Positions 7,973-17,180 of a DNA stretch of 64,000 nt are shown here, piece after piece (position 1 is the stretch's first letter; the number at the start of each line of letters is the position of its first letter). The stretch covers positions 28,468 to 92,467 of the forward strand of contig DIYF01000159.1 of assembly GCA_002427745.1 (NCBI GenBank). The letters are read 5' to 3'. This stretch comes from Roseivirga sp. UBA6061. Its GTDB lineage: Bacteria; Bacteroidota; Bacteroidia; Cytophagales; Cyclobacteriaceae. A program made the translations under genes and the position numbers. Below the pieces are notes generated by a model. The model was not told the origin of the DNA and did no database searches. It was given only the letters and a program-made list of their open reading frames with translations.

Positions 7973-10657
7973 ATGGCCAAACGCTACCTGTCCCTTCTCA
8001 TAGGGTTCTGGTTGACGCTTTCGAGTGCTTTCAGTCAGACTTCCGACCCATTTCCCGTCAGCGGAAATTTCAATCAGCCACTTAAGGAGTTTATAGAATC
8101 TGTACAGGACCAGTACCAGATCAGGGTGTTTTTCAGGCCTGAGTGGATTGTCAACCTCAAGGTAGAAGGAACCTACAATGAGACACCTGCATTAGAAATT
8201 GTATCAACACTGATTACGCCCATCAAGCTTAAACTGAGCACTTACAGCTATGGCAATTATGTCATCCTGCCCGATGAAGGCTTTATAGTACCGGAAGACA
8301 ATACAAGTAATGTTGATGAGGGCCCGGCTGTTGTAACCATTGGTAATGCTGCCCAGGCTGAAGGTGGTATCGCTACCCTCAATGGTTATATCAAAGACGG
8401 AAAGAATGGAGAAACGATCCTGGGCGCCACGGTCTATGCACTAAATCTGGAGCGGGGTGTGGTTACCAATGAATTCGGCTTTTACACGATAGAATTGCCT
8501 ACCGGCAGGCACAGAATCAGAGTAAGCTTTCTTGGTTATGAAGACGAGATCAGGGAGATTGAGGTACGTTCCACAGGCTCTTTGGATATGGAGTTGTTTG
8601 AGGGACTTACCACCCTGAGTACTGTTACGGTAACGGGAGATGCGCCTGACGAAAACGTACTGGGCGTGTCTATGGGGGTGGAGAAGATTAATATCCAGAC
8701 TATCAAGAAACTTCCCAGCCTGATGGGAGAAGTAGATGTGATCAAGAGTCTGGTGCTTTTGCCCGGAGTTTCTACCGTAGGTGAAGGAGCTACCGGTTAC
8801 AATGTGCGGGGGGGCAGTGTAGGAGAGAATCTGATCTTACAAGACGGAGCCGAAGTATTCAATTCATCCCACCTTTTTGGCTTTTTCTCTGCCTTTAACC
8901 CGGATATAGTCAAAGGCCTGAACCTCTACAAAGGAGGAGGAGTGCCCGCTAACCTGGGAGGCAGGTTATCATCCATCCTGGATGTGCAACTGCGCGATGG
9001 TAACTTTAAAAAGATTGAAGGCAATGGCGGTGTGGGTCTGCTTATGAGCCGACTGATGTTGGAAGGACCGATTCAGAAAGACAAGAGCTCCTTTATTATA
9101 GGGGGCAGGGGCTCTTACTCCGACTGGATCTTGAATCAGGCCAAAGACCTGGACCTTAAGCAAAGTGAGGCAGGGTTCTACGATGCCAATATCAAGATCA
9201 CGCAGGAAATCAATAATAACAATAAGCTGTACCTGACGGGGTATATCAGTAACGACCGTTTTAAGCTGGCCAACGATACCACTTTCAACTTCGGGTCCCG
9301 TATTCTGAGTCTGAAATGGAACCATGTCTTCTCAGACAATATCTTCTCATCTACCACCGCTACCGTAGGTCAGTACAAATACAAGGTGCGGGACGATGAA
9401 GGCATCAACCAGTTTGAGATGAACGCCTCTATTGATTATAAGGCCATCGATACTGAGTTTGAACTGGATTTCATCGCAAACCACAATATTGTGGTAGGGG
9501 GGCGCACGTCTTTGTACGAAATAGCTCAGGGTGATCTGGAGCCTTTGCAGGCCAACCTCAATAGCGAAGCCATCAATATACCTTCTGAAAAAGCCCTTGA
9601 ATCGGCTCTGTACATTGCCGATGAATGGGAGATGACAAAGGGCATCACGGTTTCTGCCGGACTGCGCTATTCCGATTTCAGAAACCTGGGACCGGGAGAT
9701 GTTTTTATCTATGCCGATGGTCAGCCAAAAAGCAGTGCCACCATTGTTGATACGGTCTCATATGCCAATGGTGACCTGATTGAGTCGTACGGAGGCTTTG
9801 AACCGAGGCTTGGTCTGAGAGTGTCCCTGGGGCCAACCAGCTCTTTTAAGGCCAGTTATAACCGCATGCGCCAGTATATGCACCTGGTATCCAATACGGT
9901 GGCTGTTACGCCTATAGATGTGTGGCAGCTGAGCAATACCCACATTCGACCGGCTACCAGTGATCAGTATTCGGTCGGTTACTTCAGAAATTTCAAAGAC
10001 AACAATATTGAAACCTCCATTGAGGCTTACTACAAAAAGACTAATGACATACTGGATTATAAAGGAGGTGCGACCTTACTTCTTAACAATACCCTTGAAG
10101 CTGATTTACTGCAGGGCGAGGGCAGGGCGAGAGGTATTGAATTTCTGATCAAAAAGAAAGATGGCCGGGTTACAGGCTGGCTCAGTTATACCTACTCACG
10201 GACTGAATTAAGAGCCTCCAGCCCGTTTTCGTCAGAGACGGTTAACAATGGAGAATACTATCCTGCGAACTATGATAAGCCGCATGATCTGACCATTGTT
10301 ATGGATTATAAATTAGGCAAGCGCGTCAATTTCACGGCCAATTTCACTTATAGCACCGGTCGCCCCATCACCGTTCCGACTGCCACCTATCGTCTGGGAG
10401 CTATCAGGTCACTGGCCGATTACTCGGGCAGAAACCAGTTCCGCATCCCGGACTTTCACCGGCTTGATCTGTCTCTTACCATTGGCAGAGGCTTTAAAAG
10501 ATCGAAGCGTGTGAAAAGCGAATGGAACATCTCGGTATACAATGTTTATGGACGCAAAAACGCCTATTCCGTATTTTTCGATCGTAATTCCCGCGCCTTT
10601 AAGCTGGCCATATTGAGTGTTATCCCTTCCATCAGCTACAACTTCAGGTTTCAGTGA
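7973..10657 (+). CDS. TonB-dependent receptor with STN and carboxypeptidase-regulatory domains
   Basis: 894-residue outer-membrane receptor. After a signal peptide (1-21) comes a secretin/TonB N-terminal domain (about 27-105), used in transducing receptors to contact anti-sigma factors or TonB boxes. A carboxypeptidase-D regulatory-like beta sandwich follows (about 132-210, 'GATVYALNLERGVVTNEFGF'). The plug is about 235-345 (LPSLMGEVDVIKSL, then YNVRGGS). A 22-strand barrel fills the rest and ends in the aromatic 'SISYNFRFQ'. It is not the SusC type, since no SusD partner follows. Instead two DUF4249 lipoproteins are coupled to it. It probably imports or displays an unknown substrate. The STN domain makes signalling possible, but no FecR-like gene is adjacent. 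Confidence 0.9.
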   Translation: MAKRYLSLLIGFWLTLSSAFSQTSDPFPVSGNFNQPLKEFIESVQDQYQIRVFFRPEWIVNLKVEGTYNETPALEIVSTLITPIKLKLSTYSYGNYVILPDEGFIVPEDNTSNVDEGPAVVTIGNAAQAEGGIATLNGYIKDGKNGETILGATVYALNLERGVVTNEFGFYTIELPTGRHRIRVSFLGYEDEIREIEVRSTGSLDMELFEGLTTLSTVTVTGDAPDENVLGVSMGVEKINIQTIKKLPSLMGEVDVIKSLVLLPGVSTVGEGATGYNVRGGSVGENLILQDGAEVFNSSHLFGFFSAFNPDIVKGLNLYKGGGVPANLGGRLSSILDVQLRDGNFKKIEGNGGVGLLMSRLMLEGPIQKDKSSFIIGGRGSYSDWILNQAKDLDLKQSEAGFYDANIKITQEINNNNKLYLTGYISNDRFKLANDTTFNFGSRILSLKWNHVFSDNIFSSTTATVGQYKYKVRDDEGINQFEMNASIDYKAIDTEFELDFIANHNIVVGGRTSLYEIAQGDLEPLQANLNSEAINIPSEKALESALYIADEWEMTKGITVSAGLRYSDFRNLGPGDVFIYADGQPKSSATIVDTVSYANGDLIESYGGFEPRLGLRVSLGPTSSFKASYNRMRQYMHLVSNTVAVTPIDVWQLSNTHIRPATSDQYSVGYFRNFKDNNIETSIEAYYKKTNDILDYKGGATLLLNNTLEADLLQGEGRARGIEFLIKKKDGRVTGWLSYTYSRTELRASSPFSSETVNNGEYYPANYDKPHDLTIVMDYKLGKRVNFTANFTYSTGRPITVPTATYRLGAIRSLADYSGRNQFRIPDFHRLDLSLTIGRGFKRSKRVKSEWNISVYNVYGRKNAYSVFFDRNSRAFKLAILSVIPSISYNFRFQ

Positions 10658-11733
10658 GCAGACAGCTGATCATATCAATCTTGTTACTGCTGGTGCTGTT
10701 CGGCTGTCGTGAACCCTTTGAGATAGGTGGCATTCACGAGCATAACCGAAAGCTTGTGATTGATGCCATAGTAACGGATACTGGTGAAAACGCCTATATC
10801 AAGTTGTCCTATACCAGTCAGTTCGTACCCGGCAGAGGAGTAGTGTATCACGATGAGGACGAGGCCATTGTGAGCGTGTCCGACAATACGGGTGCTGAGT
10901 ATATGTTTACAGCTGCGGGGAATGGAGAGTATACCAATCCAGCCTTTGCTGCAGAATACGGAAAGCAGTATCAGCTTTCAGTAAGGGTAGGTGACAGCTT
11001 TTTTCAATCGGGATGGGAGTCCCTGCCCCTGGAAGCAGGTGCTATGCCCCGGCCCGACTACAGGCCTGATACCGTGCAGGTGCTTTCGGTTAATGGAAAT
11101 GTCAGCAATGAGCTGGCGGTGACAATCACAGATCAGATCACGAAAAAGGACGAGAATATCTATTACCACTGGAAGCTGGATCACTATTACATCTACGATG
11201 CCTATGGCCAGCCGGGCACCAACCTGGAGGGGTCTCATCGCTTTTGTTATATCTCAGATATCCCTCAGAATGAGTTACTCATCCATCAGGACAGGGCCAT
11301 ACAGCAGTTTGCCGGAGCCGATTATCAGTACAAGCTGTCAAGTGTGCTTTTCGGCAATAAAATGATCTATGACTATGCCGTACACATCATCCGCTACAAT
11401 ATGCCGATCGACCTGTATGTGTACTTTGACAATATCAAAAAGCAGCTGGAAAACACGGGAGGTGTATTTGATGCTTCCCCCTCTTCCATTCAGGGAAATA
11501 TCGAAATAAGGGCAGGAGAGATGCAGGTACTCGGATTCTTTGGTGTTTTCAATGAGCGAAGCACGCGCATCTTCTTCAATCAGAATGAGCTTCCTTTCCG
11601 GAAACTGTCGCTGCCTGATAATCCGGCAGCCTGTCCCGGACACCACAATATTACCCTTGAAAACAATTGCTTCAACTGTGCTGCTGTATCGGCACGCTTT
11701 AATTCAACTACTAAACCATCCTGGTGGCGATGA
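10654..11733 (+). CDS. DUF4249 lipoprotein (first copy)
   Basis: 359 residues starting at a GTG that overlaps the receptor stop (GTGA). The short signal ends in lipobox LFGC followed by 'REPFEIGG', and the next strand 'KLVIDAIVTDTGENAYIKL' is the DUF4249 hallmark. The C-terminus has a CxxC (CFNCAAVS) and ends KPSWWR, as does its neighbour. DUF4249 proteins are Bacteroidota surface lipoproteins nearly always encoded right after a TonB receptor, and probably form its extracellular lid or partner, by analogy with SusD. Function is otherwise unknown. The overlap implies coupled translation. Confidence 0.85.
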   Translation: MSRQLIISILLLLVLFGCREPFEIGGIHEHNRKLVIDAIVTDTGENAYIKLSYTSQFVPGRGVVYHDEDEAIVSVSDNTGAEYMFTAAGNGEYTNPAFAAEYGKQYQLSVRVGDSFFQSGWESLPLEAGAMPRPDYRPDTVQVLSVNGNVSNELAVTITDQITKKDENIYYHWKLDHYYIYDAYGQPGTNLEGSHRFCYISDIPQNELLIHQDRAIQQFAGADYQYKLSSVLFGNKMIYDYAVHIIRYNMPIDLYVYFDNIKKQLENTGGVFDASPSSIQGNIEIRAGEMQVLGFFGVFNERSTRIFFNQNELPFRKLSLPDNPAACPGHHNITLENNCFNCAAVSARFNSTTKPSWWR

Positions 11734-12785
11734 AATGGTATAAGTACATATTACTGATCTTCTTTATGGCGGTCTATGGCTGTCGAGAGCCCTTTGAGTT
11801 TGATTATGCAGATGTGCTGGAGCCCACTGTGGTGATTGATGGCTATGTGACCAATAGCGGTAAAGCACATGTGGTGCAGGTGAGTTATTCTACCACCATC
11901 AACAACCGTGGACAGGTAGAAACAGAGTTTATCACCAATGCAGACGTACGGATCATTGATGACCTGGGAGATTTCACGGTGCTCAACCACTGGCGCAGTG
12001 GAATATACCGCACTGCCCCTCAGTACGCTGTGAGTGAAGGCAGAAGCTACCGGCTGGTTGTGACTCTGTCGAACGGGGAGGTTTACGAATCTGTCATGAA
12101 AACCCTGCCACCTCCTTCTCCCGCCACAGCAAGCCTGTCTTTCAGAGGTGACACAAGGGATGTACTGGCAAACAATTCGATTCAGCCTCAGGAAGGTGCT
12201 GTGATTGAAGCCACCATTCAGAAAGACAATGACCGCCATTTCTACCAATGGGTCATCGGGCAGTATTTTATTATCCAGTCTGACCTGGCTCCTGACGAAC
12301 TCAAGTTCTGCTATATCCGCGATTTTGATGAAGCCCAGGTAGTGCTATTACAGGATAATCTGGCTCAGGAAGGCGTGTCAGAGTATACCTACCCCATTGA
12401 GTTCATTCCACGCTCTGCCAAGATGAAGGTCGACTTCGGGGTGGAAGCGGTATTGCTCACACTCAATGAAGATGATTTTGAGTTTTGGGATGCCGTCAGA
12501 ATACAGTCGGAAAACTCGGGCAGTCTTTTTGATGCGGCACCACACTCTATAGAAGGTAATATCACAGGGAGAAACGGAGAGAGAGCCCTGGGCTATTTCG
12601 GGGTGTATCGCGAATCGCTGGACAGGGTGTTTTTTACGGAACAGGAACTGGGTTTTGCTCCGGGTACCTATCCTCCGTGCACCATACCTCCCTTTGCAGA
12701 CAGGCCACATCCCTGCGAAGATTGCCGGCTATATGAATACCAGGAGAATTTCGGAGTTTTCGCTCCGGCCTGGTGGAGAAATTAA
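11730..12785 (+). CDS. DUF4249 lipoprotein (second copy)
   Basis: 351 residues from ATG 11730, which overlaps the preceding stop as ATGA; a GTG two codons upstream is less likely. It is paralogous to the previous gene: lipobox VYGC followed by REPFEF, 'TVVIDGYVTNSGKAHVVQVS', a central 'FYQWVIGQYFI' matching 'YYHWKLDHYYI', and a C-terminal CEDC...PAWWRN. The shared CREPF start and C-x-x-C...WW end show an old tandem duplication. It is expected on the cell surface with the TonB receptor. Two copies may give a heterodimer or two binding specificities. Confidence 0.85.
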   Translation: MKWYKYILLIFFMAVYGCREPFEFDYADVLEPTVVIDGYVTNSGKAHVVQVSYSTTINNRGQVETEFITNADVRIIDDLGDFTVLNHWRSGIYRTAPQYAVSEGRSYRLVVTLSNGEVYESVMKTLPPPSPATASLSFRGDTRDVLANNSIQPQEGAVIEATIQKDNDRHFYQWVIGQYFIIQSDLAPDELKFCYIRDFDEAQVVLLQDNLAQEGVSEYTYPIEFIPRSAKMKVDFGVEAVLLTLNEDDFEFWDAVRIQSENSGSLFDAAPHSIEGNITGRNGERALGYFGVYRESLDRVFFTEQELGFAPGTYPPCTIPPFADRPHPCEDCRLYEYQENFGVFAPAWWRN

Positions 12786-12797
12786 AAACTGATTTAT

Positions 12798-14645
12798 ATG
12801 AAAAAGCTCTTTGTACTTATTCTCTTATTTCCGGTTTGTATGGGCCTGGCGCAGAACAGTGGCGAGTCAGAATTTTCGCTGGAGCAGGCTCAGAATCAGG
12901 AGATCTACATGCAGTTTGACAAACCCTTTTACCTCAGTGGTGAAACGGTTTGGTACAGCCTTTTCAATATGACGGCCGATATGCACAAGCTGATTTTTGG
13001 CCGCAGGTTTATGGAGCTTGCCCTGATTGATCGCAATAAGCAGATCGTGATGAAAGAACGCATCAAGGTAGAAGACGGCCGTTCTGCCGGGCAGTTTGAG
13101 CTCCCGAATTTCCTCACCACCGGAAATTATATGCTTGTTGTCAGCTATCCATTTGAAGATGTGGAGAACTTCATTTACCGCAGGGTAGTACCTGTTTACA
13201 ACCCTAATGAAATCATCAGCAGCGAGGCAGAAGCGGCCCGGGAAGTGACGGCTCAGTCTGCCGGTAACAGTGCTCTGGAAAGCGAGTATGCGACTATTGT
13301 AGCGAACAAGCGGAGCTATGGAGCGAGGGAAAGGGCATCGGTGGACATTAACCTCAAAGGGTTTTCCAGCGCGGACTTATCGGTGGTGGTGCGCGAGCGT
13401 AGTATGAGCACCGAAAAGCAAAGAGATATCAGAAGCATTATGCTGAATCCGGCAAACCCTGAAGTGAATGCCACCCTGACTCCTGTAGAGCGCACAAACT
13501 ATCGCGAAAACAAACCGCTGGACTGGTCTCTTGTCAATTCTCATGGTAGCCTTTTATACGAGCTACTGCAGTTAGATTCTCTGGATGGTTCCAGTATACC
13601 CTATGCCTATGTGGCAGAAGATCAGGTGGCCATGGCCATCTTTGAGGTAAACCCAGGCCTTTTCGTGCTGGACGGCACGCAGCTTACAGGAGACAGGAAG
13701 ACCTTCTTCTTCAACAATTTTTCCTTCAGCAAAAGAACCTTTAACAGCATGACTTTCCGTACTACACGTGATATGGCTGATAACGAAGGTATGATGAACT
13801 TCTCCTGGATTGTAAGACCCAGAGATTTCGGTAAGGTATTTGACCCTGAATTGCAGAGAACACCAGCTGCCTCTGATTATGTATTGGACTATGCTCAAAG
13901 AAAAGAGATTCTGGGCGAGATTTACAGGGGACAGGCCTATGAAGCAGTGCCTGAAAAGGGAAGAGAGCTGGAGACCAATCGTATGAATTACCGGCCTATT
14001 CAGTTCAAAAAGACCGCTGACTATTCAGACATGGCTTCTGTACCGGAGTTCCTCAAAGAGGTAGTCACGGGTATGAAGGTCTGGAATACACCCAAGAAGA
14101 AGGATGTAAAGATCAACTTCTCCGGTGGACGGTATGAGAGTGCTCCATTGTTTCTGGTAGATGGTATCCCCACACTGGATATGGAAAAAGTATTTGAGAT
14201 CCCCATGACCGATGTGGAGGGAATAGGGGTAATGAAGGACCCTCAAAACAAAACACAGCGGGATCAGACCCAGGAAATTGCCCGCTTTGGCTATTTTGGA
14301 TCTAATGGCGTGATCGTGATAAAGCTCAAAGAGGGGGTGACCAATCCCTTTCAGGAAGAGTTCAATGCTTTACTCAGCACCAAACTCTTTATTCAGAACA
14401 GACCCTTTCCCGAGCCGGATTATAATGCTCGAAACCGCAACTCCCCCTCCCCGGATTTCCGACCTGTTCTTTACTGGGAGCCCCTGGTAAAAGCCCGAAG
14501 AGGTCGTGCAAAGATTGATTTCTTTACCTCAGATGATGTGGGCATTTATGAAGTGATTGTAGAGGGAATAGGGGAGAACGGGCAGGTGATCCATGCCCGT
14601 CAGTCTATCACAGTGGGTAATCCGGTACTCTTTAGTAAAAATTGA
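12798..14645 (+). CDS. MG-domain protein with C-terminal TonB plug-like domain
   Basis: 615 residues with a signal peptide (1-18). The N-terminal part (about 30-135, 'EIYMQFDKPFYLSGETVWYS' through 'GNYMLVVSYPFED') is an alpha-2-macroglobulin-type MG2-like domain, frequent in Bacteroidota envelope proteins. The C-terminal half has a TonB plug-like stretch (about 455-515, 'PLFLVDGIPTLDMEKVFEI' through 'FGYFGSNGVIVIKLK') but no barrel. It sits 12 bases after the second DUF4249 gene and closes the operon. It may assist surface assembly with the receptor or shuttle a barrel-bound ligand. The plug without a barrel is notable but recurrent in this class. Confidence 0.72.
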   Translation: MKKLFVLILLFPVCMGLAQNSGESEFSLEQAQNQEIYMQFDKPFYLSGETVWYSLFNMTADMHKLIFGRRFMELALIDRNKQIVMKERIKVEDGRSAGQFELPNFLTTGNYMLVVSYPFEDVENFIYRRVVPVYNPNEIISSEAEAAREVTAQSAGNSALESEYATIVANKRSYGARERASVDINLKGFSSADLSVVVRERSMSTEKQRDIRSIMLNPANPEVNATLTPVERTNYRENKPLDWSLVNSHGSLLYELLQLDSLDGSSIPYAYVAEDQVAMAIFEVNPGLFVLDGTQLTGDRKTFFFNNFSFSKRTFNSMTFRTTRDMADNEGMMNFSWIVRPRDFGKVFDPELQRTPAASDYVLDYAQRKEILGEIYRGQAYEAVPEKGRELETNRMNYRPIQFKKTADYSDMASVPEFLKEVVTGMKVWNTPKKKDVKINFSGGRYESAPLFLVDGIPTLDMEKVFEIPMTDVEGIGVMKDPQNKTQRDQTQEIARFGYFGSNGVIVIKLKEGVTNPFQEEFNALLSTKLFIQNRPFPEPDYNARNRNSPSPDFRPVLYWEPLVKARRGRAKIDFFTSDDVGIYEVIVEGIGENGQVIHARQSITVGNPVLFSKN

Positions 14646-14692
14646 CCGCTAGGCTTCCCGTGATGACCTGGCAGGACCTGTACTGATCTGGT

Positions 14693-15148
14693 TTACACTT
14701 TTGCCAGCAGTAGCAGTGAACATCCAAAAGCAATAAACTCAAAGCAGATTCTTCCCCAATGCCATTTCTCCCATTTTATCAATTCATAGGGAAGCTCTTT
14801 ATTTGACAGACTTCTGGCTGCAAAGCTCTGATTGGCTTTTTTAAAGTATAGAAAGTAAGTGGAGAAAAAAGCCAGTACAGCCAGGCCCATGATTCCCGCA
14901 AGTAACGGATTACCAACTCCCTGAGCTGCAACATAGCCCACTGTGACGAGCGGTATGATGGTAGCCAGAATGGTCAAAGGAGCAAAAAAGCGATGTATTT
15001 TTTTGCCATAGGTTCGATGGAGATTGAAAAAATCATCTTCCTTCATAGCTTTCCAATAAGGCACCAGTAAGGCTGCCTCTGATATCTGAGCACCCAGGAA
15101 TATTCCCAGTATTCCGGAGGATGCCTGGAGGAGAATTTCTGCAAGCAT
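14693..15148 (-). CDS. Four-helix membrane protein, possibly DUF1772-like
   Basis: 151 residues from ATG 15148; an upstream in-frame Met at 15187 adds 13 residues without a plausible signal. Four hydrophobic helices are visible (about 5-24, 53-73, 80-100 and 126-148). Phrases 'GAQISEAALLVPYWKAM', 'HRTYGKKIHRFFAPLTI' and 'WEKWHWGRICFEFIAFG' match the layout of DUF1772/anthrone-oxygenase-like membrane proteins, in which the central His and Trp-His residues are conserved. No activity can be assigned. It is the last gene of the minus-strand block downstream of the Crp/Fnr regulator. Confidence 0.45.
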   Translation of the reverse strand: MLAEILLQASSGILGIFLGAQISEAALLVPYWKAMKEDDFFNLHRTYGKKIHRFFAPLTILATIIPLVTVGYVAAQGVGNPLLAGIMGLAVLAFFSTYFLYFKKANQSFAARSLSNKELPYELIKWEKWHWGRICFEFIAFGCSLLLLAKV

Positions 15149-15423
15149 AATTTCAGGAGTTCTGTTTTGAAACACAGGACACGACATACCTCACCGGGAG
15201 ATCTATGTGGGCAGGGCAGGTTGATTTCTCATTAAACCCCTGTTTAGTGTCAGGCCCTGACTTTGTCTGAAGGGCGGCTGACTTTGGGGGAAGCGAGCTT
15301 GATAAGATTACTGCCGATGTGGTAAGGAAGTGGGTATGATGGCTTGTCATGATAATTTACATTTTGATTACCTGACAAAATTGAAGGGGCCTGTTGTCTA
15401 TTCCATTTACATATGTAAACGAA

Positions 15424-15999
15424 TCAGGATTGACTCAACTTTCTTCGAATGCGGCTCAACTGAGTCGGTGAAACGCCCAGATAGGAGGCTATATAGTACT
15501 GAGGAATAACAGATTCGATGGTTGGGAATCGCTCTCTCATTAAGAGGTATCGCTTTTCAGCATCTAGCAGGGCCATTTCCAGCTCTTTCTGCTCTTTTTC
15601 TAAAAAGTAAAACTCGGCTATTCTTCTACCCAGTCTTTCCAGGTCATGGTGTTTGTCATACAAGGCCTCTATCTTCTCAAAATCAGCTACGAGTACCTTA
15701 CAATCTGTTAATGCCTGCTGAGCAATTCTATTAGGCTGTTTGGTAAGCAAGGAGGTATAAGCACCAATGATTGAAGGACCTACAAAAAACTGTTTGCTGT
15801 ACTCTTTGCCATCCTGATTCAGAAAAAATGCCCGTACGATTCCTGCTTCCAGAAAGCCTATCTGGTGAGCATATTCCCCGTCAGCTACGAAAAAGTTGTT
15901 TTTCTTTAATTCGGTAGCTTTAAAACATTGACGTAGTTCACGGAAAGTACTCTCCTCCAGAGGGCTGATTGCATGGATATATTCTTTAAAGGCTTCCAT
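15424..15999 (-). CDS. Crp/Fnr family transcriptional regulator
   Basis: 191 residues. The N-terminal cyclic-nucleotide-binding beta roll covers about 15-110 ('KKNNFFVADGEYAHQIGFLE', 'VRAFFLNQDGKEYSKQF'). The C-terminal winged helix ends 'YYIASYLGVSPTQLSRIRRK'. The cNMP pocket lacks the RxA signature of true cAMP binders and the family in Bacteroidota usually binds other ligands or none. No Fe-S cysteines are present, so it is not Fnr proper. It probably controls the adjacent membrane-protein gene at 14693-15148. Confidence 0.85.
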   Translation of the reverse strand: MEAFKEYIHAISPLEESTFRELRQCFKATELKKNNFFVADGEYAHQIGFLEAGIVRAFFLNQDGKEYSKQFFVGPSIIGAYTSLLTKQPNRIAQQALTDCKVLVADFEKIEALYDKHHDLERLGRRIAEFYFLEKEQKELEMALLDAEKRYLLMRERFPTIESVIPQYYIASYLGVSPTQLSRIRRKLSQS

Positions 16000-16041
16000 A
16001 TTTTATTAGTGAGGTTTTTTGTTACCCGTACAGGCCGGGAG

Positions 16042-16392
16042 TTAGTTATCTGGTGCTGTTCCTCTCTTAAATTCTGTCAGCAATTTATTTCCTTCAATAT
16101 GCTCAGATTCTTCCATCAGCTCAATCATTAACAGTTTGAAGCTCTGAGTCCAGTCAGTTGAGTTCTTTTCACTGAACAACGTGATCTGATGTGGCCAGCC
16201 TAGTGCGCCACCTTCAAGTCGATATTTATTTGATATGTGATCTTTCAGAAGCTCTGTCCACTTTAACTTCACAGGTCTTCCATAGTCGGTGCCGTGCATA
16301 AAGGAAGTGATGTTATCTTTCGTAGGTGGGCTAATGAACATCTCCATTCTGAACAAAAAATGAACCATAACGTCTGTCTCTTCTCTTTCCAT
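16042..16392 (-). CDS. Hypothetical protein
   Basis: 116 residues, soluble, with no signal peptide or membrane segment. Distinctive strings are 'MEMFISPPTKDNITSFMHG', 'VKLKWTELLKDHISNKYRL' and 'DWTQSFKLLMIELMEESEH'. I do not recognise the family. It is the last member of a minus-strand cluster running from the SDR gene at 18.9 kb, and it ends 42 bases before the Crp/Fnr start. Confidence 0.5.
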   Translation of the reverse strand: MEREETDVMVHFLFRMEMFISPPTKDNITSFMHGTDYGRPVKLKWTELLKDHISNKYRLEGGALGWPHQITLFSEKNSTDWTQSFKLLMIELMEESEHIEGNKLLTEFKRGTAPDN

Positions 16393-16443
16393 ACTGACTA
16401 GGGTTTTTGGCTACCCAATTTAGGACTGTTCAGTTTGTAAGCA

Positions 16444-16611
16444 TTAGAGATTATAGTGATTGTTGCCACCTATCTCAGCTTTTGAGTTATTGATTTCACT
16501 GACGATATACAGACACTTATCAGAATTTGAGTTCCATGATAGGTCTCTGGCTATTCCCAGAAGTTTTCCTGTGGCATCTTTTAAATCATCCTGGAGATTT
16601 TCTTTCGTCAT
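16444..16611 (-). CDS. Small hypothetical protein (55 residues)
   Basis: ATG at 16611 (MTKENLQDDLKDATGKLLGI) reads through 55 residues to TAA at 16444. The start begins 26 bases after the stop of the membrane protein and the gene runs in the direction of the cluster. The protein is hydrophilic, with an amphipathic N-terminal helix and a Gly/Asn-rich tail. A longer plus-strand frame over the same bases looks non-coding. Function unknown. Confidence 0.45.
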   Translation of the reverse strand: MTKENLQDDLKDATGKLLGIARDLSWNSNSDKCLYIVSEINNSKAEIGGNNHYNL

Positions 16612-16636
16612 TCTTTATCGGTTTCTCAGAAAGCCA

Positions 16637-17149
16637 TCAGTTGCCTCCTTGTTGTTCTACGGATTGCAGTTGCTGATGATAGGTCTCAATTCTGGCGTTG
16701 GCATTACTGTCTACCAACAAAATCACCACCATCATGGCTATTGTGGTGATGGCGGCTGCTCGCCAGACAGGCTTGTCGACAAAAACAATCAGTAAGGCAG
16801 CAGCGACAATAATGAAGGGGATGACTTTAAAAACAATGGTCCTGTATTCGCCCATTGATTTTTCAGTTCGGGTGATTTCCGATTTCACAAAAGCAGCCGG
16901 ATCATTATGATAAGCTGTGTCAAAGCTTGTGATTCTGGACTTATTGGTGAAAAATATTCCCAGCCCTACAGCCAGAAGCAGACTGCCGGCCACCAGGGTA
17001 GGGGTGATAAATGCTCTGGAGACTTCCGTTTTTCCCAATTGCCAAAAGCCTAAGGCGGCCAGAATGAACATAATAGCGAAGAGGATAAAGAATCTGGACG
17101 AGAAGACTTCATCTTTTGCCCATTCAATAGCTGCTTTTAATATTTCCAT
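16637..17149 (-). CDS. Four-helix membrane protein of unknown function
   Basis: 170 residues with hydrophobic segments at about 20-37, 47-66, 108-124 and 130-147. The loop 'SFDTAYHNDPAAFVKSEITR' is polar. No known domain is evident. It follows the AraC regulator by 31 bases on the same strand and is likely co-transcribed. Bacteroidota genomes often pair such four-helix proteins with AraC-type regulators, but the role is unknown. Confidence 0.6.
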   Translation of the reverse strand: MEILKAAIEWAKDEVFSSRFFILFAIMFILAALGFWQLGKTEVSRAFITPTLVAGSLLLAVGLGIFFTNKSRITSFDTAYHNDPAAFVKSEITRTEKSMGEYRTIVFKVIPFIIVAAALLIVFVDKPVWRAAAITTIAMMVVILLVDSNANARIETYHQQLQSVEQQGGN

Positions 17150-17180
17150 GTCTTTGTATTTAAGTCTGTTCTGAAAAGTG

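Noticed and set aside
16460..16795. 111-residue plus-strand frame
   Set aside because: Antisense to a small gene and a membrane protein gene, with unusual composition; the minus-strand 55-residue gene is more plausible.
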